Positions 11,080 to 24,319 of a stretch of DNA of 64,000 nucleotides are shown in pieces. This DNA comes from Rotaria socialis (Eukaryota > Rotifera > Eurotatoria > Philodinida > Philodinidae): NCBI GenBank assembly GCA_905331475.1, contig CAJNYU010000694.1:124001-188000 (forward strand), in the 5' to 3' direction. Position numbers and translations under genes: made by a program. The notes below the pieces were generated by a model. That model was not told the DNA's origin, did not search any database, and was given only the letters and a program-made list of their open reading frames with translations. Position 1 is the first letter of the stretch. Every line of letters begins with the position of its first letter.

Positions 11080-14000
11080 ATGCCGACAAGCGCAGAAGGT
11101 GGACAGCGTGGTGTTTATCTTGCTCGAAGCGTAAGTTATCTAATATAGATGCAGCTTTTTTTTTCTTTCTGATAATAGAAATTTGCAACACAATCGGTTG
11201 TAAACGTCGATGTTGATTCATTACCGAATGTATTAAGTAAAAATATTCGTAGGTAAGGTATTAACTTCGAAATTGCTACTAACCCAATGAAGTATGTTTT
11301 AGAGCTGGCGGTGGGGCAAGCACTTCATGTAAAGTGGTGGCCACTATTGCAGTTTTATTTGTAGCTGGAGCTGCTGCTGCTGCCGTTTTTGTTGCAGTTT
11401 CATTGGGTAAGATAAATAGAAGGAGCGTGGCAGTAAAACCGGTTTTTTCATGGCTGCATTACATAGGTCCACGGAAAATAAATTTTATATCGTTTTGCTT
11501 TTAAGCTTTAAAAGCTATACGAATCTTCCTTCTTTAGCTCTTTTAGTTCCTTATATTCCCTATAGCCCTTTCAGTCACTTTAATGACTTTGGTTCCTTTA
11601 GTCCTTTTAGTTCATCCCAGATCGAACAGTCCGGCCTGGAAACGGTCGGTTCCGGGTAGCTCCGTTGACTTTGTGGAAGTTTTATTCCGGTTGAAAATTT
11701 TTCGGTGATTTCCGATCAATTCCTGATGGTAGGCACCGGAACTTGGCAGGAATCCGCCGGAAAAGTTCGGCCGGATTTTTGACCGAAATACTGCTTCCAT
11801 ATTCCAGCGATTTCCCGTGTTTTCCTGCATGATATGATGATTTTCATGCAGATTTCCTCGAGTATCCTACGGGATCCGATGGCCAGAATGTTCGACCTGG
11901 GGTTTGGTCCCTTTAGTACTTTTAACACTAAAGGTGCAGAAGGCATTAAAAGAACTAAAGGAGTAAGATTCCTGTAGCTTTTAGAGGTTAAAACGAAAAC
12001 GATATAAAATTAATTTTTTACAGGCCCCTCATTATATGTTGGTTAATGACAGTTATTTCAGTTGTTCACGGAAAAACTTCTAATCTCAAAATGTGATTGA
12101 ATTTCTAGTATCTTAGTACGAAATGAATTTGATCACAGAAAGTGTCAAAATAAAACACATACGTTTCGCAAATATCTGCATAAAGCATATCAGATCTAGA
12201 TCTACCTAAAGAAAAATTTCTCTATAAATTTCTAGGCACGAAAAAGTAAGCCTCCGCCATTGTTAAAGAATTTGACTAAATGCATATTATTCTTTTTGCG
12301 AGCTAGTACAGTTTAGCGTGCACAAAAATACGATAGAACTTCCACAGAATAATTTGTTTTTATCCATCTTGCATCTATTCTGTTATTATAAAGAGATTTA
12401 TGAAAAGCTTCTATGCTGAGTAAAAGATTTTCACTAATTTGCTGGCTTGTAAAGTTGTCTTCTAAAATATTTTGAATCTGAGCTCTGTGACTAAAAATCC
12501 TGGTGTTGATGTCAAACAAAGACGTCTACCAATAGAGTGTGTTAGCTCACCTAGTATTACTGTTGAAAAATTTTAATTCTCAAAGTACACGAGCCATTGG
12601 TGCATGCCGTGTAAAAATAGTTCACCTGCCATGGAATGAATTAGGGTTTGTTCTAAAAAAAGACAACCATGATTGAAGCCTATTTCAGTTGTTAGTAGTA
12701 TGTAGTAGTTGTTCGCTTGTAGAGCTCCAAGCGCCGATACAGGATAATGTACTAATGGTTGAGTGGATTCGTAGTTTATCAATATTTTGAAATTAGTAAT
12801 CTATGTTTGGTTTCGTTAACATGGCATCCATAAATGTAACAATCATTAGGAGTTATGGCATATTGTTAAAAGAGTTAGGTGTTCGAAACATCGAAGTATT
12901 TCTACTGTGTTCGTCGACTAAGGTGATGCCTTCTAATTTACAAAAATCCTCTTTGTCTCTCTTATCTGAGACTTTTTCATCATGAAGGAAGAGAAATCTA
13001 CTTATAACCTTGATCTCTTTTCATCTCTTGTATAAATGCTTAAAGGAAATGTTCAACTTCAAATAATTGTCTCTTGAGAAATCTCACATGAAATATCAGG
13101 AAATAAATTTTCTTGTCTTCACATTTATTTCTCAAAGCTTAAAATAAAAGTTTGAGTTAGTGTCAAATCTAAGAAGAATTTTCTCTACCTTGTTAATTGA
13201 ACCCATTTTCCTAGAAAATCCTTCCTCACGTGTTGAGGAATGAAGACTTTGAAACACAACGTTATTAGTGTGGATATTGGTGTGCCACTATTGAATAAGT
13301 CATTGCATTCTTTCTACTTGAAATTAATCGACGTGATCATAGCTTGTAAACTATTATTGTTTTTTTATATATCTGTAAAAATTATTTAAATTCCTTAACA
13401 GCCGTAAGTAAAATTAACAAGTTACATTTTAATTTGTTGGCTTTTTACTTAAAACAATAGAAGATTGTTTGTATTTTATCTGTTCTCATTAAATGGTTCT
13501 TAGATAGATTCCGCATTTTTCTGATGTTGATCATTTTGTTCTTGTTTTATTTTTCAAATGGTATGATCAACAGAGAACGAGTTGAATTCTGATATCGTTG
13601 TTCAAATCGATTGAACCTGATACCTCAAGATCTCGATTTGAATTCAAAAGAGTTTTATTTTTAAATTCGACCTCTGAACACTAACTTAATCTCATATGGC
13701 ATTCGCCTGTAGTACTATCCACATTTTTTATAAATCCGTGTAAAACAACAATACAAATTGGAAGTAATTAATTGACAAATTCTATATCAATGAAATTCAA
13801 CACTCTTTTTAGTTGACTAAAGCAATCAAACACATACAAATCTAGCGAAACCTAACTGGACTATATCAATTGATTTCTATCTGTGCAAAGTCTACAGTTA
13901 AACTTTCAAAGTTCATAAACTAGGGAACTGTATAATTTTCTGAAAATAATGCAACAGAAATTAAAAGTCAACATAGATATTTACGTATCTATGCGACCAT

Positions 14001-15665
14001 ACAAGTTTTTATTATGCATTTTAAATATAACATTGAAAATAGATAAACATTTGTGATAGGAGATCTCATTTTTTGCGAGTGAAAATGGGTCAAAATGTTT
14101 TAGAGTCAATATGGAAATTCATAGTTAGCCAAAAGTTGCAAAGGCTTCTCCTTCATCAAATACTGTTAAGAGATCTCCGATCGTTTCTTTAGCAACTACA
14201 TCAACTACGACAGTAACAACAACTACCAGCACCACCAGCACAAGCACAACAAGTACGTCAACTACTTCAACAACGACAACGACAACAACGACTACAACAA
14301 CAACAACGACGACAACAACAACTACAACTACTACCACTACAACAACAACTACAACGAGTACAACAACAACAACAACAACTACTACAACAACAACAACAAC
14401 AACTACCACAACAACAACGACTACAACTACCACTACAACAACAACTACTACTACCACAACAACAACGACTACAACGACCACTACAGCCACTACTACTACC
14501 ACAACCACGGCCACAACGACAACTACCACAACTTCCACAACTACGACAACAGCAACAACGACTACGACAACAACAAGAACAACAACAACGACAACGACGA
14601 CTACTACCACAGCAAGTATGTTGAGCACCCTAATTCATCTTTAGGCTAATCATTGAATGATTTAATATGCGTACTAAGAAAATAAGGATTCAAATAGAAA
14701 TGCAACTTTTTGAACAATTTTTGTATTTTTATAGTTTTTCAGAGCCATTTTAAGAAATGTTGCCGTTACTCTATGTTTGAAACTCAACGACATACAGTTT
14801 CATGTTCTAACGTAGATAAAATTCGTTTGTTTTTTGAAAACTACTGTTAACTTTTCTTAGACTTCATGATATTACCTTCTATCTAGTTGGGAATGTGGCT
14901 TGTACTAGGACCTAACTTTGCATAGGTACCAAAAACTTAGTGTGAACATCAGTATGTTTGACAAATTTTCTGTCAATAAGTTTAGGATACGAGTGTAATG
15001 ATAAAATTGAATAGAAAATATTTAGAGTAATAATTATTAAGTAAGCCGATACGCTTAGATGGTGTTCTTAAAAGTTGCATTGTCTTTTTCTCTAAGCAAG
15101 CATATTAGTGAATATGTTTTTAGATATCGATATGAATAAGCTCTGGTAGATTGTTTTCATTCTCTCAATCATTATTGCTTTCAATATGTTTGCTGAAGCA
15201 GAAATAATCATTTTATTTTAATACATTCTATTATAGTTGCCTTCTCTTATAGTTGTGAATCTTGCAACGCTTGGTGCAGTTACTGCGTCAAATTTCTATA
15301 GTGGCGCTGGTTCACCAAGTGCGCAAGGCGATTATGTTACAGGTCGTGCGCAAGGTGGAGGATTTAATGCCGGTGGATTTGCTCCTCAGTATATTGAAAT
15401 TGACCTTCCGGGCATATACAGTATATCTAGTGTGTGTTTGAGTGTTGGTCAACTTCCAAATGGTGCCACAGTTCACGAAATCTATATGGGCGCTACTTCA
15501 AGCTCTTTATCACTAGTTACTACGTTAAGTGGCTACACATACTCCGGTCAATGGCTTAATACTACCTATAGTCCAATGGTGAGCGGGATAAGTTCTATTC
15601 ATGTCAGCACTGTATCTAGTCCATCATGGGTGGCCTGGAACCTGTTTCTCGTTTATGGAGTCTAA
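11080..15665 (+). CDS. type II membrane protein with poly-Thr stalk and C-terminal discoidin-like domain
   Basis: Five exons join in phase: 11080-11130, 11179-11252, 11303-11406, 14193-14615 and 15253-15665, giving about 354 residues. The N-terminus MPTSAEGGQRGVYLARSKF is cytosolic-looking. An Ala/Val-rich membrane span (VVATIAVLFVAGAAAAAVFV) follows near residues 52-75. Exon 4 encodes about 140 residues that are mostly threonine with some Ser, from ACN repeats; this looks like a mucin-type O-glycosylated stalk. The last exon encodes a compact domain of about 135 residues with a NFYSGAG...GDYVTGRAQ pattern, IEIDLPG and WVAWNLFLVYGV. This resembles F5/8 type C (discoidin) folds that bind ligands at the cell surface. 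For the last exon the second of two nearby acceptors (after 15252) keeps the frame; the first does not. The third intron is 2.8 kb and holds a transposable element. The role is unknown; surface adhesion or lectin-like binding is inferred. Confidence 0.8.
11465..12029. mobile_element. TIR element (MITE-like) inside intron 3 of the poly-Thr gene
   Basis: The ends are inverted copies of each other over about 60 bp. The left end runs from aggtccac through ttttatatcgttttgctttt to about 11528. The right end runs from about 11967 through aaacgaaaacgatataaaa to ggcccct. Inside each end are degenerate ctttagttcc/ggaactaaag words that are again inverted with respect to each other. The centre (11620-11900) is distinctly more GC-rich (ccggcctgg, ggttccggg, gttcggccgg) than the surroundings. 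No transposase is present. Target duplications are not clear: attacat and attatat flank the ends. A non-autonomous DNA transposon is the best reading. Confidence 0.65.
12030..14192. other. remainder of intron 3 of the poly-Thr gene
   Basis: About 2.2 kb of AT-rich sequence without a convincing exon. The phase of exon 3 (one base over) and exon 4 (two bases needed) join directly, so no extra exon is required. Minus-strand open frames at 12313-12782 have no splice context or recognisable domain. Confidence 0.45.
14193..14615 (+). repeat. ACN (threonine codon) microsatellite-like exon
   Basis: A run of about 420 bp built almost only of aca, act, acg and acc triplets, starting right after a ttctttag acceptor and ending at a GTATG donor. 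The frame never breaks over the whole run. This argues that the repeat is kept as coding sequence rather than being a free microsatellite. Confidence 0.85.
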
Positions 15666-17141
15666 CAATAATTGTATAAAAAAGTTTCAAGACATAAACC
15701 TCTGTTTGATCTAGCGTGAACAACAAAACTTAACACTAATAATATTTTCTACTTTTACAGCACATTTTTAAAGTTGAAATATATCGATTCAAAACAGTAG
15801 CAGATCATACATGTCACAATTAGTTGTGTATATTTGAAAAAGAAAGAAGTTGTAATGGTTCAATATAACTAACGTTAGAAATATATAAGAAAGATATCGA
15901 GTGTAGAAAACAACATTGATGCCTCCATTATTTTTCATGGTGAGATGCTCATCTCTGAAAAAGTCGATCTTTCTATAGCAAGCTTAGATAAAAATCATTA
16001 TGCTATAGTAATGGCTATTATTGGGTCTCTACCACTAGTCACTCCGTGAATACTTGGATCTGAACTGACTTGGATTAAATAACGTATCACTGGACGATAC
16101 AACATGTATAGACTTCTTTTAGTTTTATGATAGGAATTCGAGTCATATCAGACTCTTTTGTTTTTCATTTAAACTTTAGCATTAATTTCATAAATAGTAT
16201 TCGGATAGCTGATGATAACTATAATTTCAATTTGTCAGTAGATTACGTGCCATACCAAGATATAGGACATTCATAAGAATGATGGAACGATGCTTTTGTC
16301 GTTTGGGGTATTTTTTTATGAAACTTGTAACAGGAGATCTAATTTCTATCAGTTTTTAGATGTTTTTCAAAATAGATTGCGCTGACGAAGTTGTAAAGCT
16401 GTTTATTAAATTACAGAATGATGTATACATATTTTCAAAGTTTCTCAAACTATACAGAATTTTTGAGTGAATTTGTTGATGTTTCGATTCTTTTTAGTTC
16501 AGGATTTTATCTTTTAAAACTACTGTAGTTTTTGACTATTTTACTTACGTATTAGTATCAATAATTTCTACAAAATCAAAAACATCTTGAGTGCTTCAAC
16601 AAAAGGTTAGTCTAATGCGAGTCAGGATGAATCGATAGAAATCATATTTTGATGTACTTAGTCACTCTATTACTTTCATGATAAAATTCACAAAATGCTT
16701 CTTGTTTCACAGATATTAACCTCGTAAGATTTTTCATTTGATTGAATTACATTTCATTCAGCGTACACTAAATACTCAACAAATAATATAGCAAACTTAT
16801 GGAAGCTTCATTCAGATAATGAACTTTTTTTTATAAACTTAGCGATGATTAATAGAATTCTATACTCGTTTGAAATTACAATCGATTATTGACTTAACAT
16901 ATTAGTATATCATGATTGAAGTTTTAAGTATCATTTATCAAAATCCAATCTTTATTTTTCTTTTCTCTTCGTTTATTTTCCGTTTAATGCTCTAGCAGAA
17001 CTTGAGATTTGTATAAGCTTATCCCATTTGAGATAAACTTTACAATAACAACTAGACGTCATTTGAACATTATAAACTTCTAATTGTAACTGTTTTTGTA
17101 GTGTTAAATAAATTCTTCTTTTAGCGATAAAATTTAAAACA
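15666..17141. other. intergenic region
   Basis: About 1.5 kb of AT-rich sequence between the poly-Thr gene and the serine-hydrolase pseudogene. I see no gene, repeat or RNA structure in it. Confidence 0.5.
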
Positions 17142-18531
17142 ATGTTTTCATTCGTATTTTTTGCTTTGGTTCTTGTCGGTACTGGTAGCACTACAAATTG
17201 CCTCAATCGGCAAGCCATTGAGCAATCTCTCAACAAAGGTCATATTCCAGGTGCAGTAATCGTCGTTGTCAACGCCACGAATATACTTTACGAGTCAGAC
17301 TTTGGTTCTCAATCTCTACTACCACTCAAATCTATACCTGCAGATCAGTCGATTTTTTGCACTAGCTTCCATCTAAAAAACGTTCATTGCTGTTGTTTTC
17401 ATGAAATTATTCGACAAGAAACTTATTGATACTGATACAGACATTAACCAATATTTGTCTGAACCGAATAAAATAATCTTCCATTCAAATTTTCCTTCTC
17501 ACGCGATTACTTTGCGTAAATTACTTTCCAACTCTTCCTTGATTTCTGTTGATGGTCGGCTACAGAGCAGCTTCTTTCAATTGGGTGAATAGTACATTAG
17601 AGAAAGAAACTTTAGCTGATATGTGTTTTAAATATTTAAGTCCAAATTCATCTAACTGGCTACCAAGACCACCGAGAAACGTAACACTTTATTCTAATGA
17701 AGGCACATTATTGACTGCACTTGTTGTTGAACGCGTTGCAAAGATTTCCTATGAGCAATAGCCCGAAGAAAATATTTTCAAGCCATTAAATATAGACTTT
17801 CGAGCAGGTGCTGTTCGCTTGTCTGATTTCCAAAATACAGAGGAGCTCGTTAAACACTGTACATACGCTGTTAATGAATCATTTATTCAACAGTGGAATC
17901 ACGAAATATCTCAATTGAATGTTAGTTAAATGAAGGTAGACATCTACATGACTAGCTTGTTTTAATGTGACGAAAATTACTTGTTTCGGAGTAATCTTTC
18001 AACATGGTTGCATTTTCCATTGTTTAGTATCAGTGGTCATCCAGCAGGTCTTTTACGAATGTCAGCTATTTCTTTATCTATGTTTCTTCGAATGTTTATC
18101 AATAATGGATACACACTTCTCTCTTCTCAGTCAATTGCGGAAATGAAACAAGCAGTTGGTGGTGGTCTTATTCGTCCGTATAACGACGATGCTAGAATTA
18201 ACTCTACAGATTTACTTCCATCACGAAGATATGAACTTGCTTGGCATTGGAGAACGCTAAGCAATACTCGTCAATACTTAGGTCATGGTGACTCTTTACC
18301 AGGCATGATAATTTGATGTTAATTAATGAAATGCACAATACTGGCATTATTGTACTGACTAATGCTGACACCAATGCACCAATTGATTTAACTCGAGAGA
18401 TTTATGAAACAATCGAAGGTATTCATTTGACACTTTTTCAATATTTTGAAACTAATAAGGCGAATTCATTCGTGTTGCATACTGTTAATATTTTCTTTCT
18501 ATTTTTGTCTATCATATTACTTTCTTCATAA
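17142..18531 (+). pseudogene. beta-lactamase-like serine hydrolase (PF00144 type), broken
   Basis: The family is secreted or membrane-bound penicillin-binding-protein-like serine hydrolases/peptidases. A signal peptide is visible (MFSFVFFALVLVGTGSTTN). Family blocks follow in order over four shifted frames. The SxxK catalytic region near 17365-17385 has its inner codon turned into TAA (17374-17376) and lies in a shifted frame. MKLFDKKLID and TDINQYL follow, then the YSN motif (LYSNEGTLL, about 17690), FRMFINNGY-like helices and a HGDSLPG motif (about 18285-18303) in place of the usual HxG loop. Disruptions are a frameshift near 17360, a frameshift near 17585, TAG after 17758, TAA near 17927 and a frameshift near 18310. 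The piece 17937-17993 could be an intron. The catalytic centre is destroyed, so the gene is almost surely dead. The C-terminal hydrophobic tail suggests the ancestor was membrane-anchored. Confidence 0.8.
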
Positions 18532-19715
18532 TATATGTCACCAATAACCGCTTATATTGTTCATAGGATTTATTGTATTTAAAGAAGATTCAATAAAAAT
18601 TGATACATGAATTATAAATTTCTTATTTTCTATCTTTATACTATCACATATGTAAACAGAAATTAGAACCGATGATGTTTCTCAATAAAAACTCGTTGAC
18701 CATGATAGCCTGGCTGCATCAATCACTTTTCAAGTTCGTATTGAAACACTGATCAATTCGCATTATAACATATAGTATTGAACCGGTCATTGAAAACAAA
18801 CTAATTGGAATCTACAAATATTTACATGTGATAGGGAAAATGTAGAAAAATATGCGAAAAGAGCTAAGTTAAAATTCTTCGTACTTAAAGCTAATCTACA
18901 ACTACGTTGAAAAATATTTTTTTATTAACAAAACCTAACTCAATCAGCGTATTCCAGTGACCTCATTTATCAAATCTTCGTTTTCATGAAGTACCACAGT
19001 CTTCATAATATTAATGATTCATTCAAAGTTAATAATAAAACTTTCCTGATTAAATCACGTGAAAATTAAAATTTTTAAATAGATAATCACTTATCAATGA
19101 AAACTGCACAATTAAAATACAAATAATTTTAGTCGTTTTTGTTTTTGAAAAAACGAAACAATTTTATTTCTTGACTTTATTGTTGACTGGACTCTATAGT
19201 CTTAATAATATGTTTAAAATTTGATTTGATTTATGATCATAAATCAGAGATAGCCATCAGAAAACGGAGCTGAATCGAGATGCGTTTGAACCCATCGATA
19301 AATGATTAGACTTTGCTTAAGACATGATTTTTACTCTCGAAAATTTACCAACAAACATGATATTAAATTATGTAAAAATTGGATTACAATTGAATGCGAA
19401 CAAGCAGATAGAATCTATTGATATTTCGAATTTATCCACACTTAAAACCATATTTTTCTTCGTAGAATTTCTATTTGAAACGAATATCGAAAAGAAATGA
19501 GTAGAAATTGGACAAAGATATTGCTACGATTTAGAGAACAGAAAAGGGTATAGTTTTAAATCAATTCTTTTCAATAAAAAAAAAGCTTGTTTCAAATGTG
19601 TTTGATGATTATTTAGGCATCGTTTGTAATCATTCATGTTTTATCAATCGTGGTCTATCTCAAATTACATCAATGTAAAGATTGTCTCACATACCATTCA
19701 CCTTCATCATTCAAC
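18532..19715. other. intergenic region
   Basis: AT-rich sequence with no gene or clear repeat. The hydrophobic leader upstream of 19716 is open to 19650 but starts with a poor context; the ATG at 19716 directly precedes a good signal peptide. Confidence 0.45.
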
Positions 19716-22189
19716 ATGTTTTCTATTCTACTCTTACTCGTCTTTGTGCATGATCTTAATGCTCTCTCTTGTGTTGATTCTATGTATTCTTTTCGAATGC
19801 TTCGAAAGAACTTCGACTGGAATACTTTTACATCACATACAACCGAAGCAAACTTTCAACCGGAACTATGGGATGATGACAGTGCCTGTCGTGTTACTGT
19901 CAGCGTTGAGTACAATGTGAAAGGAGATGATTATGTGAATGTGATTTATGGTGAAGCCGTAAATGATACATGTGATTATATGACGTTCGAAACTTCGTTC
20001 ACATTAGAGTATGATCAACAATCAATGGTGAGCTATATCGACTACGTTTGTTCGTCAAATAATTTTTGTGAACATTCATTTGTTGGTCAATGGGTGAAAG
20101 AATTACTTGGCACCAAAAATAATCCTCTACACACTGCGATCACTTATATACTATCGAATTCTTCTGAATTAACCAAATGTAATTGGAAACATGCAACATC
20201 CGAATGTGCAAGTCATTTGTGCTTCGCACTTTACGATGAATTGAAAAACGTTCCTTTGAAAAATGGCAGTTGCCTCGCAAACCGATCATCAGGTTCGGTT
20301 TATATCTATGTGAACACCAAACTGATCGACTCTATACAAATTTCACCAATTGAACTTGACTACAAATGCATGAAAAACAGATTCACTCAAGAGCTATTCT
20401 ATGAATTCATAAATCATCAACATCTTAGTGAAAGTACGTATTTAAATTTTTTTTTCTACTATTGAATGATGACATAAAATGATGAAATGACACTTTTATT
20501 TTCGATCTATTACTTGGATTATTGGAAATGTAAGAGCTTTGAGAGTTCTTCTGTGTGTATCTTACATAGGATTGAAAGTCATAAACATGAATCTATTGAA
20601 TTTGAATGATTTCATGCATTTACCTAATATAGCATATGTATATCTTCTAGCGTTACACTTTATCCAAATTATCATAAAAAATGCTATGATTGAGTAAAAC
20701 AAAACTCAATGGCAAAAATTAATGTGATTCTTTTTTCTCAATTTTGTTTACAATATTTTCTTTCAATACTGGTGTAAATAACCTTTGAAAATATTTTGAA
20801 TAGATGAAATCTCACAAGATTTAACAAATTCTCTCTTGTGTAATAGTACAAGAATAAATATGGTCCAACTTCGAAATTGATTGCAGATTGAATAATTTTA
20901 TAAGTAATTGAATTTCAGTCAAGTAGCGGCTTATTAAAAACAAATTTCGTCAGTAGACTTCGATCTTTTTAGAATAATTTCTTTCGTTTCTTTTCTCTCT
21001 AAAACTCTATAATCTTTGCTGGAGTTTGTGCATTCTATTCTTATTTTCTTAGCAAACAATAACAATAAAATCAAACAAAACCATTCGAGTTTCTTCTAAT
21101 TCGTAATACTTCCGACTAGTCTGAACCATTTTAAAACTCTTCTATACGAATCAAAAGAAACTTTTACATCTTGACTGATCGATGTATGTTACTAACGATA
21201 GTACAGAATTAAAAAAAGGATTCTACCGAAAAAGCACGATATCGCCTGCTTTTTTCCACAATATTAACATTTTCATCCTATACAAAATCCCATTAAGTGT
21301 CTTTTTAGCTAAGTAGAACTATACCCAATGTTATATTTATAAACATAATCTTGATAATATATTCTCAATTGTTTTCTTTCTCTTATTTATCTAAGATACA
21401 GAAGGCTTGACTTGCCCACAACAATCATTTACCAGTATACCAGTTAACCTTCGCTCAGCAAACTTTTCACTCACTCTTAATGAATTGGGCCAACAAATGA
21501 AACCATTATTAGACAATATTAACCGCTGTGACATCTACATGGAAGCCGACTATCGCCAGGAAGATGGTCATATAACCGTCACCTACAAAGAACCTAAGCA
21601 TGATGCAGATAAATACATGAGTTTTGACATGATACTTGCATCAGAAAGTTCGATACCGTCCATATGGAGTCGAATGTACTATATATGTTTGCCGCCTTAT
21701 TCATGCGATCGAAAGTTAGTCAACAAATGGATTCGATGGTTAATTGATATCAATAGGCAACATTTACAAATTGAATCAAAACTTTCAACAGAAAATACCG
21801 TTCATTCATATGAATGTAATATTTGGAGTCACACCGTTGATAATTCAGTTGATGTATGTTTTGCGTACAAGTATAAACAGATGGAATCAGGTTTGCCTCG
21901 TACTTCATGTTCACGTTTCGAGCACAAAAAAACGCCAGTATATAAACATGTTACTGATGAAATTCTGCAACAATGCGTTCCCAAAACTTCACTGGATGAT
22001 ATACCAACTGTATCAAGCTCCATCGCTGTAGATTTACCAATCGATCGAGATCATCGTTCTGATGAGATCAAATCATTGAACTTAAATCCAAAAGTGAAAT
22101 CGAATCATATAAGTCAATCGACAACTGTGATGAGTGCATCATCTACAACGACGACCGCAGCACCGTCCATGGATCCAAAATCCTCATAA
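19716..22189 (+). CDS. secreted protein with two copies of a Cys-rich domain
   Basis: Two exons, 19716-20433 and about 21402-22189, join in phase across a 968-bp intron, giving about 501 residues. An acceptor six bases upstream would also keep the frame. Residues 1-18 (MFSILLLLVFVHDLNA) form a signal peptide. Domain 1 has CRVTVSVEY, DYMTFETSF, YVC....FCE..FVGQWV, CNW and LCFALY...NGSC. Domain 2 has CDIYMEADY, YMSFDM, YICLPPYSC...VNKWIRW, CNIW and VCFAYK...RTSC. The matching order shows an internal duplication, roughly one domain per exon. The tail is hydrophilic and ends in a Thr-rich stretch. No catalytic motif is visible and I do not recognise a named family. I recall similar proteins from bdelloid genomes, which is inference. 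Probably extracellular, disulphide-bonded; function unknown. Confidence 0.75.
20434..21401 (+). other. long intron of the Cys-rich gene
   Basis: GTACGT donor and acag acceptor. At 968 bp it is far longer than most introns in the window. It contains no open frame or repeat I can support. Confidence 0.5.
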
Positions 22190-24319
22190 ACTACCGTACA
22201 CTGCTCGCATGCTATTAAAATAAAACTACAAATCAGTGTTCTATACAAAGAAATCAAAAAGCGATAGTATTCTAGTAAGAAATTTTGTTCACTCAAACCC
22301 ACCAGTTTCATGGGCACAAATAAAATCATCCGCACCAATTATTTTCGAGCCAACTTCAAGCTAGAATCTATTGAAATCAGGTTCTCATTTATTATCAATT
22401 GTCTCAATGATTATGATATTAATCAAGTTTTTCAAAATTCACGCCGATCATTTTAATTATGATTAACAATGATCGATTCGAAGAATCACGATAAATCCAA
22501 AATTTGATTAAAACTAAATTATAGCTTCCACTCTGTTTTATGGTAGAGTCTATTGTAATTAGCGTGAATTGCACTTGTCTCATTCTTTGCTTATTGAAAT
22601 AAATCTAGATACATAATCTTTCACAATTATGTATATTTATTCTGATTCATGCTAGATACAGTAGTACATACCAGAGATAGAACAGATTTGGAAAGGTCAG
22701 ATTGGACCGTATGTTAAAAAAACATCCTTTTCAGATTGTCAAGCATCAAATATTGCGTTTTATGATAAATATAATATTAACTGTACACTGCAGCGAAATT
22801 AAAGACTAATACGCCTCACACTATTGTATTTAATTACATCAATCAAATAGATTTCCTAAAATCAATATTTTAATTGACATTTATCTGAGATCCGAGAAGA
22901 CAAATTTTCTTTATTAAATCTGGTGATCAGAAAATTTATACGAAATATAGAAGTTTTACAGATTTTACGAAGCTATTTTCTATACAGAGTTAAAGTAATA
23001 ATGTATTTTATCTTAAGAGAAATCTCTAATTCCAACTTAATCAAATGGTTGAATTTCACCGTCGTATCCATGTAATAAATTATAAACTATTTTCTCTTGA
23101 TAACTTTATCGTTATCGATTAGTTGATAGCCATATTATTCTAATTAAATTTATACTAAAATCATGATAATATTTATCTCATTATATTAGAAGTTGCTACT
23201 TCACTTTTCTTTGGCATCATCATATAACTATGGATTTTTCGTTTTCTTTGCGTTCTGCTAGAAATGAATAAAGCCTTTCAAGAATGCTTTTGATTTAATT
23301 TATGAACTGAGTGTGAATATCACTTCAGATTCATGCAAACTTTTCCTAGGTTCGTAATCTAAAGCAGTACTATTTATATTATGAATAGATACATTATTGT
23401 TTCATATTTCAATATTTCAAATTTCAAAAAAATAAAGATATTTCAAATTTCAGAAGCTATGTTAAATGCTTTGCTTTCTTCTACGATACACATACTAGCG
23501 AACAATCTAATTAACAGTAAGAACTAAAAATGAATATTGATAATCAACAACTATCCAAATGTCGATCTATGAAGTCAATCATTGTTAATGTGGCAAATTT
23601 CTATTTAATTTCTATTCTTTATTCAACTGATATGAAACATTTTATTCTATTTATCTAGTTTCTGTTTGATTTTCGACGGCACCCATCTAACATCAAACTT
23701 AATCGAACTATAAATATGACTTTAAAACCCTACTCAATCATATACCAATCATGTGCAATGTATGATAAAATATGAATTTAGACAAACTCTTTCTTCAATG
23801 ATTTTTCTCAAAACAATATTGTTAACATCACTTAACCATTGTATTTGAATATTGTCTATAATCAGAACACATTTATGTCTCAAGACTTTTATCATTTAAA
23901 CTAATGAATTTTCTGCTAAATTTGTATTCCAGAATAATATTTCAAGTAAATAAAGCTTGGCCAGTATGTCATGCATTCAATCAATCAAATGAAAGAAAAG
24001 AAAACGATTAGATTAACTGAGTTTAGTGAATATGATCAACACTCAAAGTTAAGATTCTAGTTTTTGCTCATATAAAATTTATTCTTTCTATTGGTGTTCT
24101 GTGTTGTTTAGACGGAGAGAAAGCTATTACAATAAATAAATCTTTTTACTATTACTTATGGTATCTCTACATAATTATTCTGAAGAAACAAAATTAAATA
24201 ATTATCTTTTTTCTACTTATTAAAAATACCATTTTGTGATACCTATTTACTTGTTTTAAGTGCATATTATAAGCATAATATTCTTTTTCTCTTCGATATA
24301 ATAATAGATATTAATAAAT
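22190..24319. other. intergenic region
   Basis: About 2.1 kb of very AT-rich sequence without a supported gene. It may include the lost 3' part of the kinase fragment that follows on minus, but I see no homologous motif. Confidence 0.5.

Noticed and set aside
14125..14628. Long poly-valine open frame on minus
   Set aside because: It is the complement of the threonine-codon exon on plus, which has splice sites in phase with its neighbours.
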